From contig NZ_QVMI01000008.1 in assembly GCF_010500965.1 (NCBI RefSeq), forward strand, positions 54,398 through 118,397: 64,000 nucleotides of DNA. The letters run 5' to 3'. Positions 44,001-52,075 of the stretch are shown here, piece by piece. Each line of letters opens with the position of its first letter. Within the stretch, counting starts at the first letter, position 1. Origin of the DNA: Bacteroides sp. 51 (lineage in GTDB: Bacteria > Bacteroidota > Bacteroidia > Bacteroidales > Bacteroidaceae). A model generated the notes under the pieces. The model ran no database searches. It saw only the letters and a list, made by a program, of their open reading frames with translations, and was not told where the DNA came from. The position numbers and the translations under genes are program-made.

Positions 44001-45425
44001 CCTGTAAAGTTCAGACCAACGCGTACCAATCCAGATATCTCCATTCCTGGCTTGAAATAACCCTCTTACTCCTCTGTTTTCAATAATTTTCTGGTCAGAG
44101 AACAATTGGGGTTCAAAGAGTTTGAATTGTTTTTTGGGGAAGTTGACCCTATAAACCCCCATAGCTGTTGAGGTTAGCCATAGAATACCCTCTTCATCAA
44201 TCATTTGATCGAAGAATCGCTGATTCTGCATAATATCAGAGAATGGTTTTAGCTCGTTTATCGCTATCATAGTTAATTCTTCGCGATCAAACATCAATAT
44301 TTCCCCAGCAGGTGATAAAAAGAAAATTCCTTGTTCACCCGCATCCTGATATTCAAACGAACCGATAGATGGTCCTGGAGCAAACTGAAAACGTTTGGAT
44401 GTTTTGTTTAACGGATCATAGTAAAACAAAGCGGTTTCATTTTCTACAAACCAAACCTTATCGTATTTGTCGACAAATGAGTTTAATACGGTTGATGTTT
44501 TAAGATCTATAGACAACTTCTGTAGTTGCTTATAGCCAAGATCATATTCATAAACTCCCTGATTCTTAACAGATATACAAGCTATACCGGATGGGGTAAC
44601 AAGAATATTCTGAATAGCCTCCGAGATACCAAGCAAATTGTATTTATTTACTGTTCCCGATTGCAGGTTGATACTATAAAACTCTCCGTTTTTATCTCCC
44701 AACCATATCAGTTCAGGGGTTTCATAAGCACAAGTAAACACTTCATTGGAAGTGGTCGCTATTTTACGCCAGATAAAATCGGCAGGTTTATCCCGTAATT
44801 CTTCTCCCTTACGGCACGAGAATATCTTATAGTCCTGACCTATCCAACTGATATATTCGGCCGTTTCTACGAAGACATTATATTTAAGACGGGAATCATG
44901 GGGCGTAATATCACCACTGGCATCATGCAGAAGTTTAATTTCGATCTTTCCGTCCGGGGTAGAATAAGCGCGCAACAGGTTTTTGTCTTTGGTCAACAAT
45001 AGGACTTCTCCATCCGGAGTATTCTGGATCTTAATGATCTGTGTATTTCCGGAATAGTCCTTCACATCATCATATACGGCATGGAAGCGTTCGTAGTGTT
45101 TATCAAAGATATATAGTTTGCGGTCGATGGTCTTGATCCATAAAAATCCATTTTTATCTTCTACAATGCTTTGTATCTTACGTGGAGGAATATCAGAATA
45201 GGAGCCTTCCCGGTTATTATAGGTTTTGAACCTACTACCATCGAAACTACATAATCCGTACCAGGTGCCAAACCACATGAAACCATCGCTCCCTTTCAGT
45301 GAACAGTTCACAATATTATTGGGCAATCCTTGCTCTACGCTGTAATGTTCGACAATAATATTAGGTTCCGCTAAAAGCCGAAAAGAAACGAGTAAAAAGA
45401 ATAAAAGTGCAAAGTGTTTTTTCAT
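41019..45425 (-). CDS. Hybrid two-component system (HTCS) glycan sensor-regulator
   Basis: 1468 residues in the full Bacteroides HTCS order. Signal peptide (1-19); two seven-bladed propellers of repeated DGFMWFGTW- and GRIWVGTTDG-like units (about 25-760); a Y_Y_Y domain (KEWHFNGKNRIASYTNVPPG); a membrane helix (about 888-912); histidine kinase with phospho-acceptor His950 in NISHELRTPLTL and an ATP site VISNAFKFTPSGG; a receiver domain with Asp1259 in VVTDQMMPEMDG; and an AraC-type DNA-binding domain at the C-terminus (EVAYAVGFKDSGYYSKCFRK). It senses an oligosaccharide in the periplasm and activates nearby degradative genes, most likely GH2-DUF5703-esterase-GH106 and the gene at 37798. Confidence 0.96.
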   Translation of the reverse strand: MKKHFALLFFLLVSFRLLAEPNIIVEHYSVEQGLPNNIVNCSLKGSDGFMWFGTWYGLCSFDGSRFKTYNNREGSYSDIPPRKIQSIVEDKNGFLWIKTIDRKLYIFDKHYERFHAVYDDVKDYSGNTQIIKIQNTPDGEVLLLTKDKNLLRAYSTPDGKIEIKLLHDASGDITPHDSRLKYNVFVETAEYISWIGQDYKIFSCRKGEELRDKPADFIWRKIATTSNEVFTCAYETPELIWLGDKNGEFYSINLQSGTVNKYNLLGISEAIQNILVTPSGIACISVKNQGVYEYDLGYKQLQKLSIDLKTSTVLNSFVDKYDKVWFVENETALFYYDPLNKTSKRFQFAPGPSIGSFEYQDAGEQGIFFLSPAGEILMFDREELTMIAINELKPFSDIMQNQRFFDQMIDEEGILWLTSTAMGVYRVNFPKKQFKLFEPQLFSDQKIIENRGVRGLFQARNGDIWIGTRWSELYRLNSNGQLKQTFSPGHSFIGNVYHVMEDNKGNLWFSTKGNGLVKAQPDILSPEGFRFTRFTNDVNVLSTINNNDVYFTCQDSKGRIWVGLMGGGLNLVSEEAGEITFKNKYNGFKHYPPYGLYMEVRSIAEDENGRIWVGTTDGLMSFDGNFNSPEEIVFETYREQSASSNIADNDIYVLYKDADSQIWVSVFGGGLNKLIKYDDVLRRPIFKTYGMREGLNTDVIVSIVEDDKKNLWLATESGLSRFDKKTEHFRNYDKYDGFLNITMEEGSALRTLNNDLWLGCREGILVFNPEKLESFNMDYQTYIVDFKISNKELWNFKDNPIIQESIKYAEAITLKYDQSMFAIEFTALNYFNPNRVSYKYILEGYEKEWHFNGKNRIASYTNVPPGKYIFRIQSVDEADPERLSERTLQITILPPWWKSWWAYCIYIILGAVLLFFGIRLALLLMKMKNDIYIEQKLSELKIKFFTNISHELRTPLTLIKGPIQELKDKEKLSPKGLQYVDLMEKNTDQMLQLVNQILDFRKIQNGKMRLHVSKMNLNVMMNSFHKEFQILAEENEIDYAFHLTDEPIMLWADKERLGIVVRNVISNAFKFTPSGGRIFVSIGITDDGKKCYIRVEDSGVGIEQSKLSEIFERFSQAENARGAYYQGTGIGLALSKEIMSLHHGSIIAESQQQKGAAFVIELLLGKNHYKSSEVDFYVSDNDKIAEEHSHTETSGAVEQTDEDYADSSLPTLLLVEDNKDLASLVKLQLEDKFNVYTANNGVEGLKKVHLYHPDIVVTDQMMPEMDGIEMLQHIRKDFQISHIPVIILTAKNDDEAKTNAISQGANAYITKPFSKDYLIARVEQLLRERKLFRERVWQQQENQETDSYEQYLVKKDVQLLDKIHKVIEENMDNCDFNIDTIASSIGLSRSAFFKKLKSLTGLAPVDLVKEIRLNKSIELLKNTDMSISEVAYAVGFKDSGYYSKCFRKKYNQTPREYMNEWRGGLVTK

Positions 45426-45464
45426 GGTTAATTAGTGCATCAGATGACTTAGCCTGATTAAAGT

Positions 45465-45472
45465 CAAAGATA
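45465..45472 (-). promoter_or_regulatory. Putative -7 box for the HTCS gene
   Basis: Minus-strand TATCTTTG matches TAnnTTTG, 39 bp upstream of the HTCS start. It suggests constitutive expression of the sensor from its own promoter. Confidence 0.45.
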
Positions 45473-45524
45473 GCCAAAAAATAATAGTACAACAACGTGC
45501 CACTGTGAAATTATTAAAAAGAAG

Positions 45525-45587
45525 AGGTAGCAGACGGATTGATTTACCATATAAACCCACTAACCTAACCCTTGCCGTCTGCCACCT
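45525..45587 (-). terminator. Hairpin after the GH2 gene
   Basis: AGGTAGCAGACGG (45525-45537) pairs with CCGTCTGCCACCT (45575-45587), 12 of 13 bases, around a 37-nt loop. It lies between the GH2 stop and the HTCS start. The loop is long for an intrinsic terminator, so a REP-like palindrome is an alternative. Confidence 0.45.
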
Positions 45588-45621
45588 ACAACTTTTTATT
45601 AAAAACTGATATAGAATTACT

Positions 45622-48306
45622 TTATTGTTTTGCACCGAATTCTGTTTGTTGACGCTCTACCTCAATCAACATTTTGTCCTTTTCTTCTTCTGTCAAAACG
45701 GTTTTATTAGAGCTTTCATTGGATTGAGTTGCAACCGTAGGTGTTGCTTTTCTATCCTGTTCCACAAAGCAAAAAGGTAAATCGGCTGGAATACTTTCAA
45801 ATTCAATTTCTGCCGGAGTTGGAGCAAGTGTTCCTTCAAATTGCACGCGGGCTTTGACTTTGATCTTTCCAGCATTACGGGTAGAACGGATCAATACCGG
45901 TGCAGAACCAAACTCTACGGCACGTGGATTTGCTCCGATGTGTTCATCGCCAATAATCTCACCTTCTCCTTCTATAGTAAATACGATATTATCTTTAGCC
46001 AGGCGACGTACATTTCCACTATCATCCGTAACCTCGACTACAACTACAATAAAGTCAGAACCATCGGCAACTAATTCTTTACCTAACCGGTCAACGTATA
46101 AGCGTAGTTTGGTAGAACGACGGGATGGCATTTTCTTTTCAGTACAAACCACTTTACCATTGATAATACCTTCCACAACAAAGTTTACTTTTTGCCAGTT
46201 CTTTTGTATATAGCTATACTCGCGGGCTTCCCAGAAATCCCAAACGTTTTCAAAGATAACAGGAGGATTCGGCATATGACCCTTAGCATGAACTACAGGT
46301 TTAATCCACGTTTTAGTACCATCATAAGCTGATAAACGAACGGAGTCGCAGTTGCTGAACACAATGACATCACTATCCGAGAAAGCTGACATCTCATGAG
46401 CTACGTACACCATCGGCAGCGAGGCGCTGCATCCAGGTTTCCATGCGGTATGAGACAGTTGATCAGTATTAACTAAACCAGACTGTGGCACTTTGCCACC
46501 TGTCTGACTTTTGAACATATAATAAGCATATTTGGGCTGACGGAAAGCATCAAACAGACCTCCCCAGTACGGATCGGGATGATAACCACGTTGATGGTCG
46601 AATGCATGCCATTGCGTACCACCGATAAATCCACCACTGGTGTGGTACATTTCATCGTAACTGTTGGCTAAAGAAAGTGCCTGAACCAATTGCGGGCGCT
46701 CGCCCCAACTGCGACTGGCTCGGTTGTTATTGTTATGCGCATACCAGTCATCTACCTTCTCGCCAAACTCACGGGTAAAGATGTTCTGTTCGGCTACTCC
46801 TTTTGCATCATCGCCGGGCCAACCATAAACCACATCATAATTGTCCTTCACGCCGGCAGAGTGTACATCGGCAGCAGCTACGGGGCGTCCGGGATATGGA
46901 AATTCGTCCTTTGTGATTTGCAAGGCTTCCAATGCGAATTCCAATGGATAACTGGTTTCGTTCAGGATGGGTTCCCACATCAGTACAGAGGGGTGATTGC
47001 GATCACGGCGAATCATTTCACGGGTATTCCGATGCACAAGACGTGCAAATTCAGGGTCTTTATTCCAATACTGCCAACCCGGAGTGGCTACTATAACAAA
47101 CATTCCCAGTTCATCGCAGGCATCCATAAACGAAGGGTCCATTGGATAGTGCGCCACACGGATAATCCGGCAACCGGCGTCGTGTAAACGTTTAGCATCA
47201 CGCCATTGTTGCGAGTTAGGAGCGGCATTGCCTACATATGCAAAATCCTGATGCCGATTGGTTCCCACCAGTTGGCCGTAAGGCTTATCATTTAGCCAGA
47301 AACCGTCTTTCCCTTTGAACTCGGCTTTGCGAATACCGATACGGGTAATCCCGCCATCCAATGTTTCTTTACCGGATTTAATACGGGACTCGACATGATA
47401 CAGATAAGGAGTCTCAGGCGACCAAAGTTTGGGATTCTTTATGATAACCTGTTGGCTCACGGGTTTAGACTGTCCGGGAACTAGAGTCAATTTACCGGAT
47501 ACGCGTTTAATAACTATTCCTTCGGCATCCGTCAGGGTAGTTTCTACAGTAACGGTTTGGGACTGTTTGCTACTGTTCTTTATATCCGTATCAATATATA
47601 CGTTTGCACTTCTACTGCTGATATTATTATAGTGTACAAAGACACCACCACCTGCAACTTTATCTGCTTCTACAGCATCGGTAATGGCAACAGGAGATTT
47701 GGCGATCATCCAAACATCCCGGTAGATGCCTCCATGATAGGCGAAGTCGAGAGTGTACTGACGTTTGCCCGGCGGATAATTTTTATCATCGCTATTGTCG
47801 GCAAATACAGCTATCAGACAGTTATCACCGGGCTGGCAACCATTTTCCGTGAGGTTTATAGTGAAAGGCAGATACCCACCAAGATGTTCCATGATCTTTT
47901 TACCGTTCAGAAAGACGATTTGTTTACCCATAACGGCTTCAAAATGGATCGTAACAGCTTTCCCTTTGGTTTCGGCAGGTACGACAAAACGTTTACGGTA
48001 CCATGCCGGACCTTGATAATTACGGCATCCGCTACCTTCGGCGGGCATAAGCTCAACGGTATGCGGTGTCGATACGATTTCCCATGCCGAATCATCGAAA
48101 TTCACAGCTTCAGCTCCTTGCAGATCACCTTTATAATAGCGCCATCCGGGATTGAAGTTATAAATCTGCCGGCCGCTTCCGGACAAAGGGATAAAACCGG
48201 CAACGGACGTTTGAACAGTATTGATCTTCGATTCTATACGCGATGTTTCTGCCGACAATAATGAGGGAGTAAGAATAAGTAGGAGTATAAACAGATACTT
48301 CTTCAT
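45622..48306 (-). CDS. Glycoside hydrolase family 2 enzyme
   Basis: 894 residues with signal peptide MKKYLFILLLILTPSLLSA. Jelly-roll sugar-binding domain (about 45-220, GPAWYRKRFVVPAETKGKAV), immunoglobulin-like domain (about 225-330), and a TIM barrel that starts at LNDKPYGQLVGTNRHQD. The acid/base is probably Glu450 in LMWEPILNET and the nucleophile Glu513 in TREFGEK. C-terminal Ig-like domains follow. GH2 covers beta-galactosidase, beta-glucuronidase and related activities; in a cluster with GH106 rhamnosidase it probably trims a pectic side chain. The DUF5703-type gene lies 3 bp upstream. Confidence 0.9.
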   Translation of the reverse strand: MKKYLFILLLILTPSLLSAETSRIESKINTVQTSVAGFIPLSGSGRQIYNFNPGWRYYKGDLQGAEAVNFDDSAWEIVSTPHTVELMPAEGSGCRNYQGPAWYRKRFVVPAETKGKAVTIHFEAVMGKQIVFLNGKKIMEHLGGYLPFTINLTENGCQPGDNCLIAVFADNSDDKNYPPGKRQYTLDFAYHGGIYRDVWMIAKSPVAITDAVEADKVAGGGVFVHYNNISSRSANVYIDTDIKNSSKQSQTVTVETTLTDAEGIVIKRVSGKLTLVPGQSKPVSQQVIIKNPKLWSPETPYLYHVESRIKSGKETLDGGITRIGIRKAEFKGKDGFWLNDKPYGQLVGTNRHQDFAYVGNAAPNSQQWRDAKRLHDAGCRIIRVAHYPMDPSFMDACDELGMFVIVATPGWQYWNKDPEFARLVHRNTREMIRRDRNHPSVLMWEPILNETSYPLEFALEALQITKDEFPYPGRPVAAADVHSAGVKDNYDVVYGWPGDDAKGVAEQNIFTREFGEKVDDWYAHNNNNRASRSWGERPQLVQALSLANSYDEMYHTSGGFIGGTQWHAFDHQRGYHPDPYWGGLFDAFRQPKYAYYMFKSQTGGKVPQSGLVNTDQLSHTAWKPGCSASLPMVYVAHEMSAFSDSDVIVFSNCDSVRLSAYDGTKTWIKPVVHAKGHMPNPPVIFENVWDFWEAREYSYIQKNWQKVNFVVEGIINGKVVCTEKKMPSRRSTKLRLYVDRLGKELVADGSDFIVVVVEVTDDSGNVRRLAKDNIVFTIEGEGEIIGDEHIGANPRAVEFGSAPVLIRSTRNAGKIKVKARVQFEGTLAPTPAEIEFESIPADLPFCFVEQDRKATPTVATQSNESSNKTVLTEEEKDKMLIEVERQQTEFGAKQ

Positions 48307-48309
48307 AAA

Positions 48310-50541
48310 TTATGGGGTTTTATTGATTATTTCAATGTCCTGTCTACGGGATTCGGGAGTTACTTTCAGAACCGTAACTTCCCCACCCTTAAGTTCGGCC
48401 TCTATAATGGTCTGACCGAGGGCATGAAGTTTAAAACGTACATCCCACTCCAACGGCCATGCCGGAAACAGGTAGATTTTATCGCCATTGGTTTGCAGAA
48501 GCATTTCCTGTAAGCCAATCATTCCGCTGCCTCCATGATTATGATCGGGTGTCCAATCATATCCGGGGCCCCAGAAAGCCGGAAAGCGGTGCGGACCATC
48601 GGCTAACTTTAATTTGGCCAGGCGTACAGCTTCATTGGTCAGACCCATACAGGCTGCCCAGATGTTATCTTGTTTCCACCCGGTATGGGAACGGAATTTA
48701 AGAGCATCGGGATCGTAAAGATAAGTATTGCGGGCTATATCCAGGCTGTCTTTTCCAACGCCATAGATACGCCAGGGATAAACCGGATAGAGCTGTGGAG
48801 TTTCAACGTTATTGATGCGTTCCCAGGTTTTGGCGGGAGAAATCATTTCCTTACCATCTATCATACGGAATGGCATTGGAGGAATGGTTTTCAGCATCTC
48901 AGGCTTTTGCCCATAGGTTTCGAGAACTGTGCGCAGGGCTGCGATGGTGCTCGAAGCGTTGTTGGTCATTTTGTATGTTTCGCATGCCGAACCGGGGAAC
49001 AAAACCAGGTGTCCATCGCCGTCGAGGTCTTTACGACCGCGTCGCGAGGCGCGATAGCGATAGTGCTCATCAAAGAAAGTCAGGCAGCTCTCTATCAGGG
49101 GTAGATAGGAAGTGATATCTGCGTGGTTGTAGTTGCGGGTTTCAAGAATCATTTGGCAGAATTCGAGCACCGTATCCCATTCATACTCAAGCCATGCATT
49201 ATATTCCAGGCCTTTATCGAACCATTCGGGACGTTTGAATCCGTATTCCGCCGGATTGGGCAAACCAAAGTTCTCAATCTGTTCGGCAAAGCAGGCGCCT
49301 TTATGCCCCCAGTATGTTTCAGAGCGTAGTTCGGCATTACGAAGCATCCGGTTGTAGAAGTCGAACTGCGCCGGCATCATATCGGAGTCGCCACTTTTGA
49401 GCATAGACCAGTAAACGAGGCGTTGATTCTGGGCGGTCATAGTACCACCACCCCATTTACGGTAATCGGGAGTAAAGGCTTGTTTTTCGTCCACAAAACA
49501 GGGGTCAAAAGTGAATAGTCCGCCATTAAATTTGGTCGGTGCGCTGCCATAGGCGTTGCAGCCCAGCATGTAACGGAAGAGCGTATAGTTGCGGGTTATT
49601 TCTTCGGCTTTGCCTGATGCTTGTATGTAGCTGCGTTGCCAGAAATCATTCCACCACATGCGCGATTGCTTTTTATCCTTCGCAGATATGCGCGCAATAG
49701 TAGCATTCAGACCAGCGTGCCAGGTGTCGATGTCCGGTGTTTGTTCGGAATGAAGTGCAATACGGATATGTTCCTTTCGTACAGGCTTGAGCGTGCGGAA
49801 TTGCCATGCGCGGTAATCGGTTCCGGCATATGCGTCATCGGACGTACCGATGTATTTGAGGTATTCTCCCCAGAGTTTACCGCCGAAAGTAAGGTTGGAC
49901 AGCGGGTTCATCATTTGCGATTTCACAGCTTCCATGCCTTGCTGGGCAACGACAACGTCAAAAACGGTTTCCTCCGGGTTGCGGTGATAGAATACGACAC
50001 TGTTTCCCTCTACTTTAACGTGGTCTTTTGCGGTATAGCTGTCTTTCGGCGGCGCCCATTTGTAGGAGTTCTGCTGACCTTCGCCTTTGCGGATAATCCG
50101 GTCCTGATAGCGCCAGTTTTCGTAATAAACATCGGCCGTTACCGGCGTGCGACTATTGAGTTCGAGATGGACAACAGGCTGAAAAACATCTGCCCAAAGT
50201 TGAATAGTTATTCCTCCGGCGGCAATTTCAACATATCCGTCGTTGAGTTTGAGTTCCTGTCGGAAGTCATTATTATCCGTGAATGGATTTGGAGAAAGAC
50301 GCAGACGTATGCGTCCCTGTTTTAGCATGCAGTTGTGTTCGTCAAATGTCCCGCTACGACTAATGTAGAATAACAGATCGCCGTTTTCTACCCAGACATT
50401 CATGCCGATATCTCCGCCGCCACATGGCATGGACTCGGAAGAGTTTTTACTGAGGGTATTCCAAATAACAGAAGGAGCATGCTGGCTCCGAAGAGCCGAC
50501 ACGCCAACTAACACTATAAATACAAGAAAAAATCTCTTCAC
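48310..50541 (-). CDS. DUF5703-type secreted glycoside-hydrolase-like protein
   Basis: 743 residues if it starts at the GTG at 50541, directly before a signal peptide (KRFFLVFIVLVGVSALRSQ); an earlier GTG at 50577 is possible and no ATG is available. The N-terminal beta-sandwich begins VIWNTLSKNSSESMPCGGGD and GDLLFYISRSGTFDE, as in DUF5703 proteins. The C-terminal part has the helical look of an (alpha/alpha)6 barrel (DSDMMPAQFDFYNRMLRNAE, DPDALKFRSHTGWKQDN, and GMIGLQEMLLQTNGDKIYLF). The general layout resembles GH95-like families. Its 3' end lies 3 bp before GH2, so they are co-transcribed. No activity can be assigned from sequence alone. Confidence 0.72.
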   Translation of the reverse strand: MKRFFLVFIVLVGVSALRSQHAPSVIWNTLSKNSSESMPCGGGDIGMNVWVENGDLLFYISRSGTFDEHNCMLKQGRIRLRLSPNPFTDNNDFRQELKLNDGYVEIAAGGITIQLWADVFQPVVHLELNSRTPVTADVYYENWRYQDRIIRKGEGQQNSYKWAPPKDSYTAKDHVKVEGNSVVFYHRNPEETVFDVVVAQQGMEAVKSQMMNPLSNLTFGGKLWGEYLKYIGTSDDAYAGTDYRAWQFRTLKPVRKEHIRIALHSEQTPDIDTWHAGLNATIARISAKDKKQSRMWWNDFWQRSYIQASGKAEEITRNYTLFRYMLGCNAYGSAPTKFNGGLFTFDPCFVDEKQAFTPDYRKWGGGTMTAQNQRLVYWSMLKSGDSDMMPAQFDFYNRMLRNAELRSETYWGHKGACFAEQIENFGLPNPAEYGFKRPEWFDKGLEYNAWLEYEWDTVLEFCQMILETRNYNHADITSYLPLIESCLTFFDEHYRYRASRRGRKDLDGDGHLVLFPGSACETYKMTNNASSTIAALRTVLETYGQKPEMLKTIPPMPFRMIDGKEMISPAKTWERINNVETPQLYPVYPWRIYGVGKDSLDIARNTYLYDPDALKFRSHTGWKQDNIWAACMGLTNEAVRLAKLKLADGPHRFPAFWGPGYDWTPDHNHGGSGMIGLQEMLLQTNGDKIYLFPAWPLEWDVRFKLHALGQTIIEAELKGGEVTVLKVTPESRRQDIEIINKTP

Positions 50542-50637
50542 TTTAATTACTTTTAATTGTTTTGGAGTACCTACCACCTCAAGTCCTCTAGTTTCAACAA
50601 CAAGCGGTATTGAAAACTTAGGCGCCTTGCCTCACCG

Positions 50638-52071
50638 CTACCAGTTGTCTGTGCGAAAAGAAGATACGGGCAGGCCGTTACCGCCATATAAATCTCCCTT
50701 CACATAGTTTTCGAACGCGTAACGCACAGCAACAGGATGTTGCACCTTATCACTTTTTACGTGGACTTTGCTTCGCGATATCCATGCCCTGGCCGGATAA
50801 AATACTTTATCCTCGCCGGCAATGGTGAACAACTTCGACTCACCATCTTTGGCGTTCAGCCACATGAGCGAACGTTCAAAGGTGATGATTGCGGTGTCAC
50901 CCTGTATCTCCATTGATTTATAATAAGGACTATCTCCTTCTACGCCTTCAATGCCGTAGGTTTTGTTGAGCGCCAGAAAAGCCAAACGCTCTCCGGCAAT
51001 TTGTTTCTGAGTCGGATGAATTCCTTTTTCCATGCCGACATCCAGCAAGACAGCCATCCCCGTGTTAGTAAGCCGATGCTCGGCTTGCATCTGTGCTTCG
51101 CGCAGGTAAGCAGAGTTGATGACTTCTTTGCCCGGTTCGGTTATAATGCCGTAATCATAAGGAGCAATCTGGCAATAATAAAAAGGGAAGTCACCTTGCT
51201 TCCACTCCGAACGCCATCCGTTTACTAACGCTGTAAACATATCGGCGTATGTATGGGCGCGGTTATAATTGTCTTCGCCCTGATACCAGATGACACCACG
51301 CATACTGATGCCGATCAGGGGATGTAGCATTCCATTATATAATACAGTTGGCGTGCGGTTCTTTGATTTTATATCTTCTTCGGTACGCGGTATTTTTGCA
51401 TCAGGAAATGCCTTGAGCCATTCCCCGGTCATCCAGGCCTCGGCTGCCGAACCACCCCAGGCAATAACGATAAGCCCCACAGGAACGTCTGTTATTTCTT
51501 GTACAAGGCGGCCAAAGTAGTAAGCCGTTGCACTGAACTCATAGACACTGGCCGGGGTGGCTTCGTTCCACTGGCCAACGACATCATGCTGTGGCTTCAG
51601 GGTCGAGGTGCGTTTCGCGGTGAACAGACGGAGGTTGGGGTTCTTGCTCCTCAGAACATCCATATTGGAGTTATCAATCGGTTGATTCTTGAAGCCTTTC
51701 ATGGGCATCTCCATATTGCTCTGTCCGGAGCAGATCCAAAGCTCGCCAATCAGAATGTTGTTCAAGATAAGCTCTTTACCATCGCTGATGGTGATCGTAT
51801 ATGGACCACCGGCAGCAGGAGTGGGAACAGATAGTTTCCAGTTTCCTTGTGCATCGGCGGTGGTTGTATATGTCTTATTGTCCCATCCCGGGTCAACGGT
51901 TACTTGTTTGCGCGGGGTTGCCGTTCCCCAGAGGTTGGCTTGGGTTTGTTGCTGCATCACCATGCCATCGGAGAAGAAGGTAGGCAGCTTAACTTCGGCA
52001 ATAGCCGGAAGAGAAACAACTACAGCTAATAATAGGATAGTAGTTAATCTTTGTTTCATCAGGTTATTCAT
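50638..52071 (-). CDS. SGNH-type acetylesterase (sialate O-acetylesterase family)
   Basis: 477 residues from the ATG at 52071; ATG codons at 52089 and 52059 are alternatives. A signal peptide is present (TTILLLAVVVSLPAIA). Catalytic Ser in WICSGQSNMEMPMKG near residue 115, oxyanion and later blocks VIAWGGSAAEAWM and GVIWYQGEDN, and His in KGIHPTQKQIAGERL. The family is annotated as sialate O-acetylesterase, but in Bacteroides pectin loci such enzymes often remove acetyl groups from rhamnogalacturonan. With GH106 next to it, deacetylation of a rhamnose-containing glycan is the better guess. The start region overlaps or abuts the end of GH106. Confidence 0.83.
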   Translation of the reverse strand: MNNLMKQRLTTILLLAVVVSLPAIAEVKLPTFFSDGMVMQQQTQANLWGTATPRKQVTVDPGWDNKTYTTTADAQGNWKLSVPTPAAGGPYTITISDGKELILNNILIGELWICSGQSNMEMPMKGFKNQPIDNSNMDVLRSKNPNLRLFTAKRTSTLKPQHDVVGQWNEATPASVYEFSATAYYFGRLVQEITDVPVGLIVIAWGGSAAEAWMTGEWLKAFPDAKIPRTEEDIKSKNRTPTVLYNGMLHPLIGISMRGVIWYQGEDNYNRAHTYADMFTALVNGWRSEWKQGDFPFYYCQIAPYDYGIITEPGKEVINSAYLREAQMQAEHRLTNTGMAVLLDVGMEKGIHPTQKQIAGERLAFLALNKTYGIEGVEGDSPYYKSMEIQGDTAIITFERSLMWLNAKDGESKLFTIAGEDKVFYPARAWISRSKVHVKSDKVQHPVAVRYAFENYVKGDLYGGNGLPVSSFRTDNW

Positions 52072-52075
52072 TTCT

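Noticed and set aside
45525-45587. Considering this a strong intrinsic terminator
   Set aside because: The loop is 37 nt and no T-run is evident, so it is listed with low confidence only.
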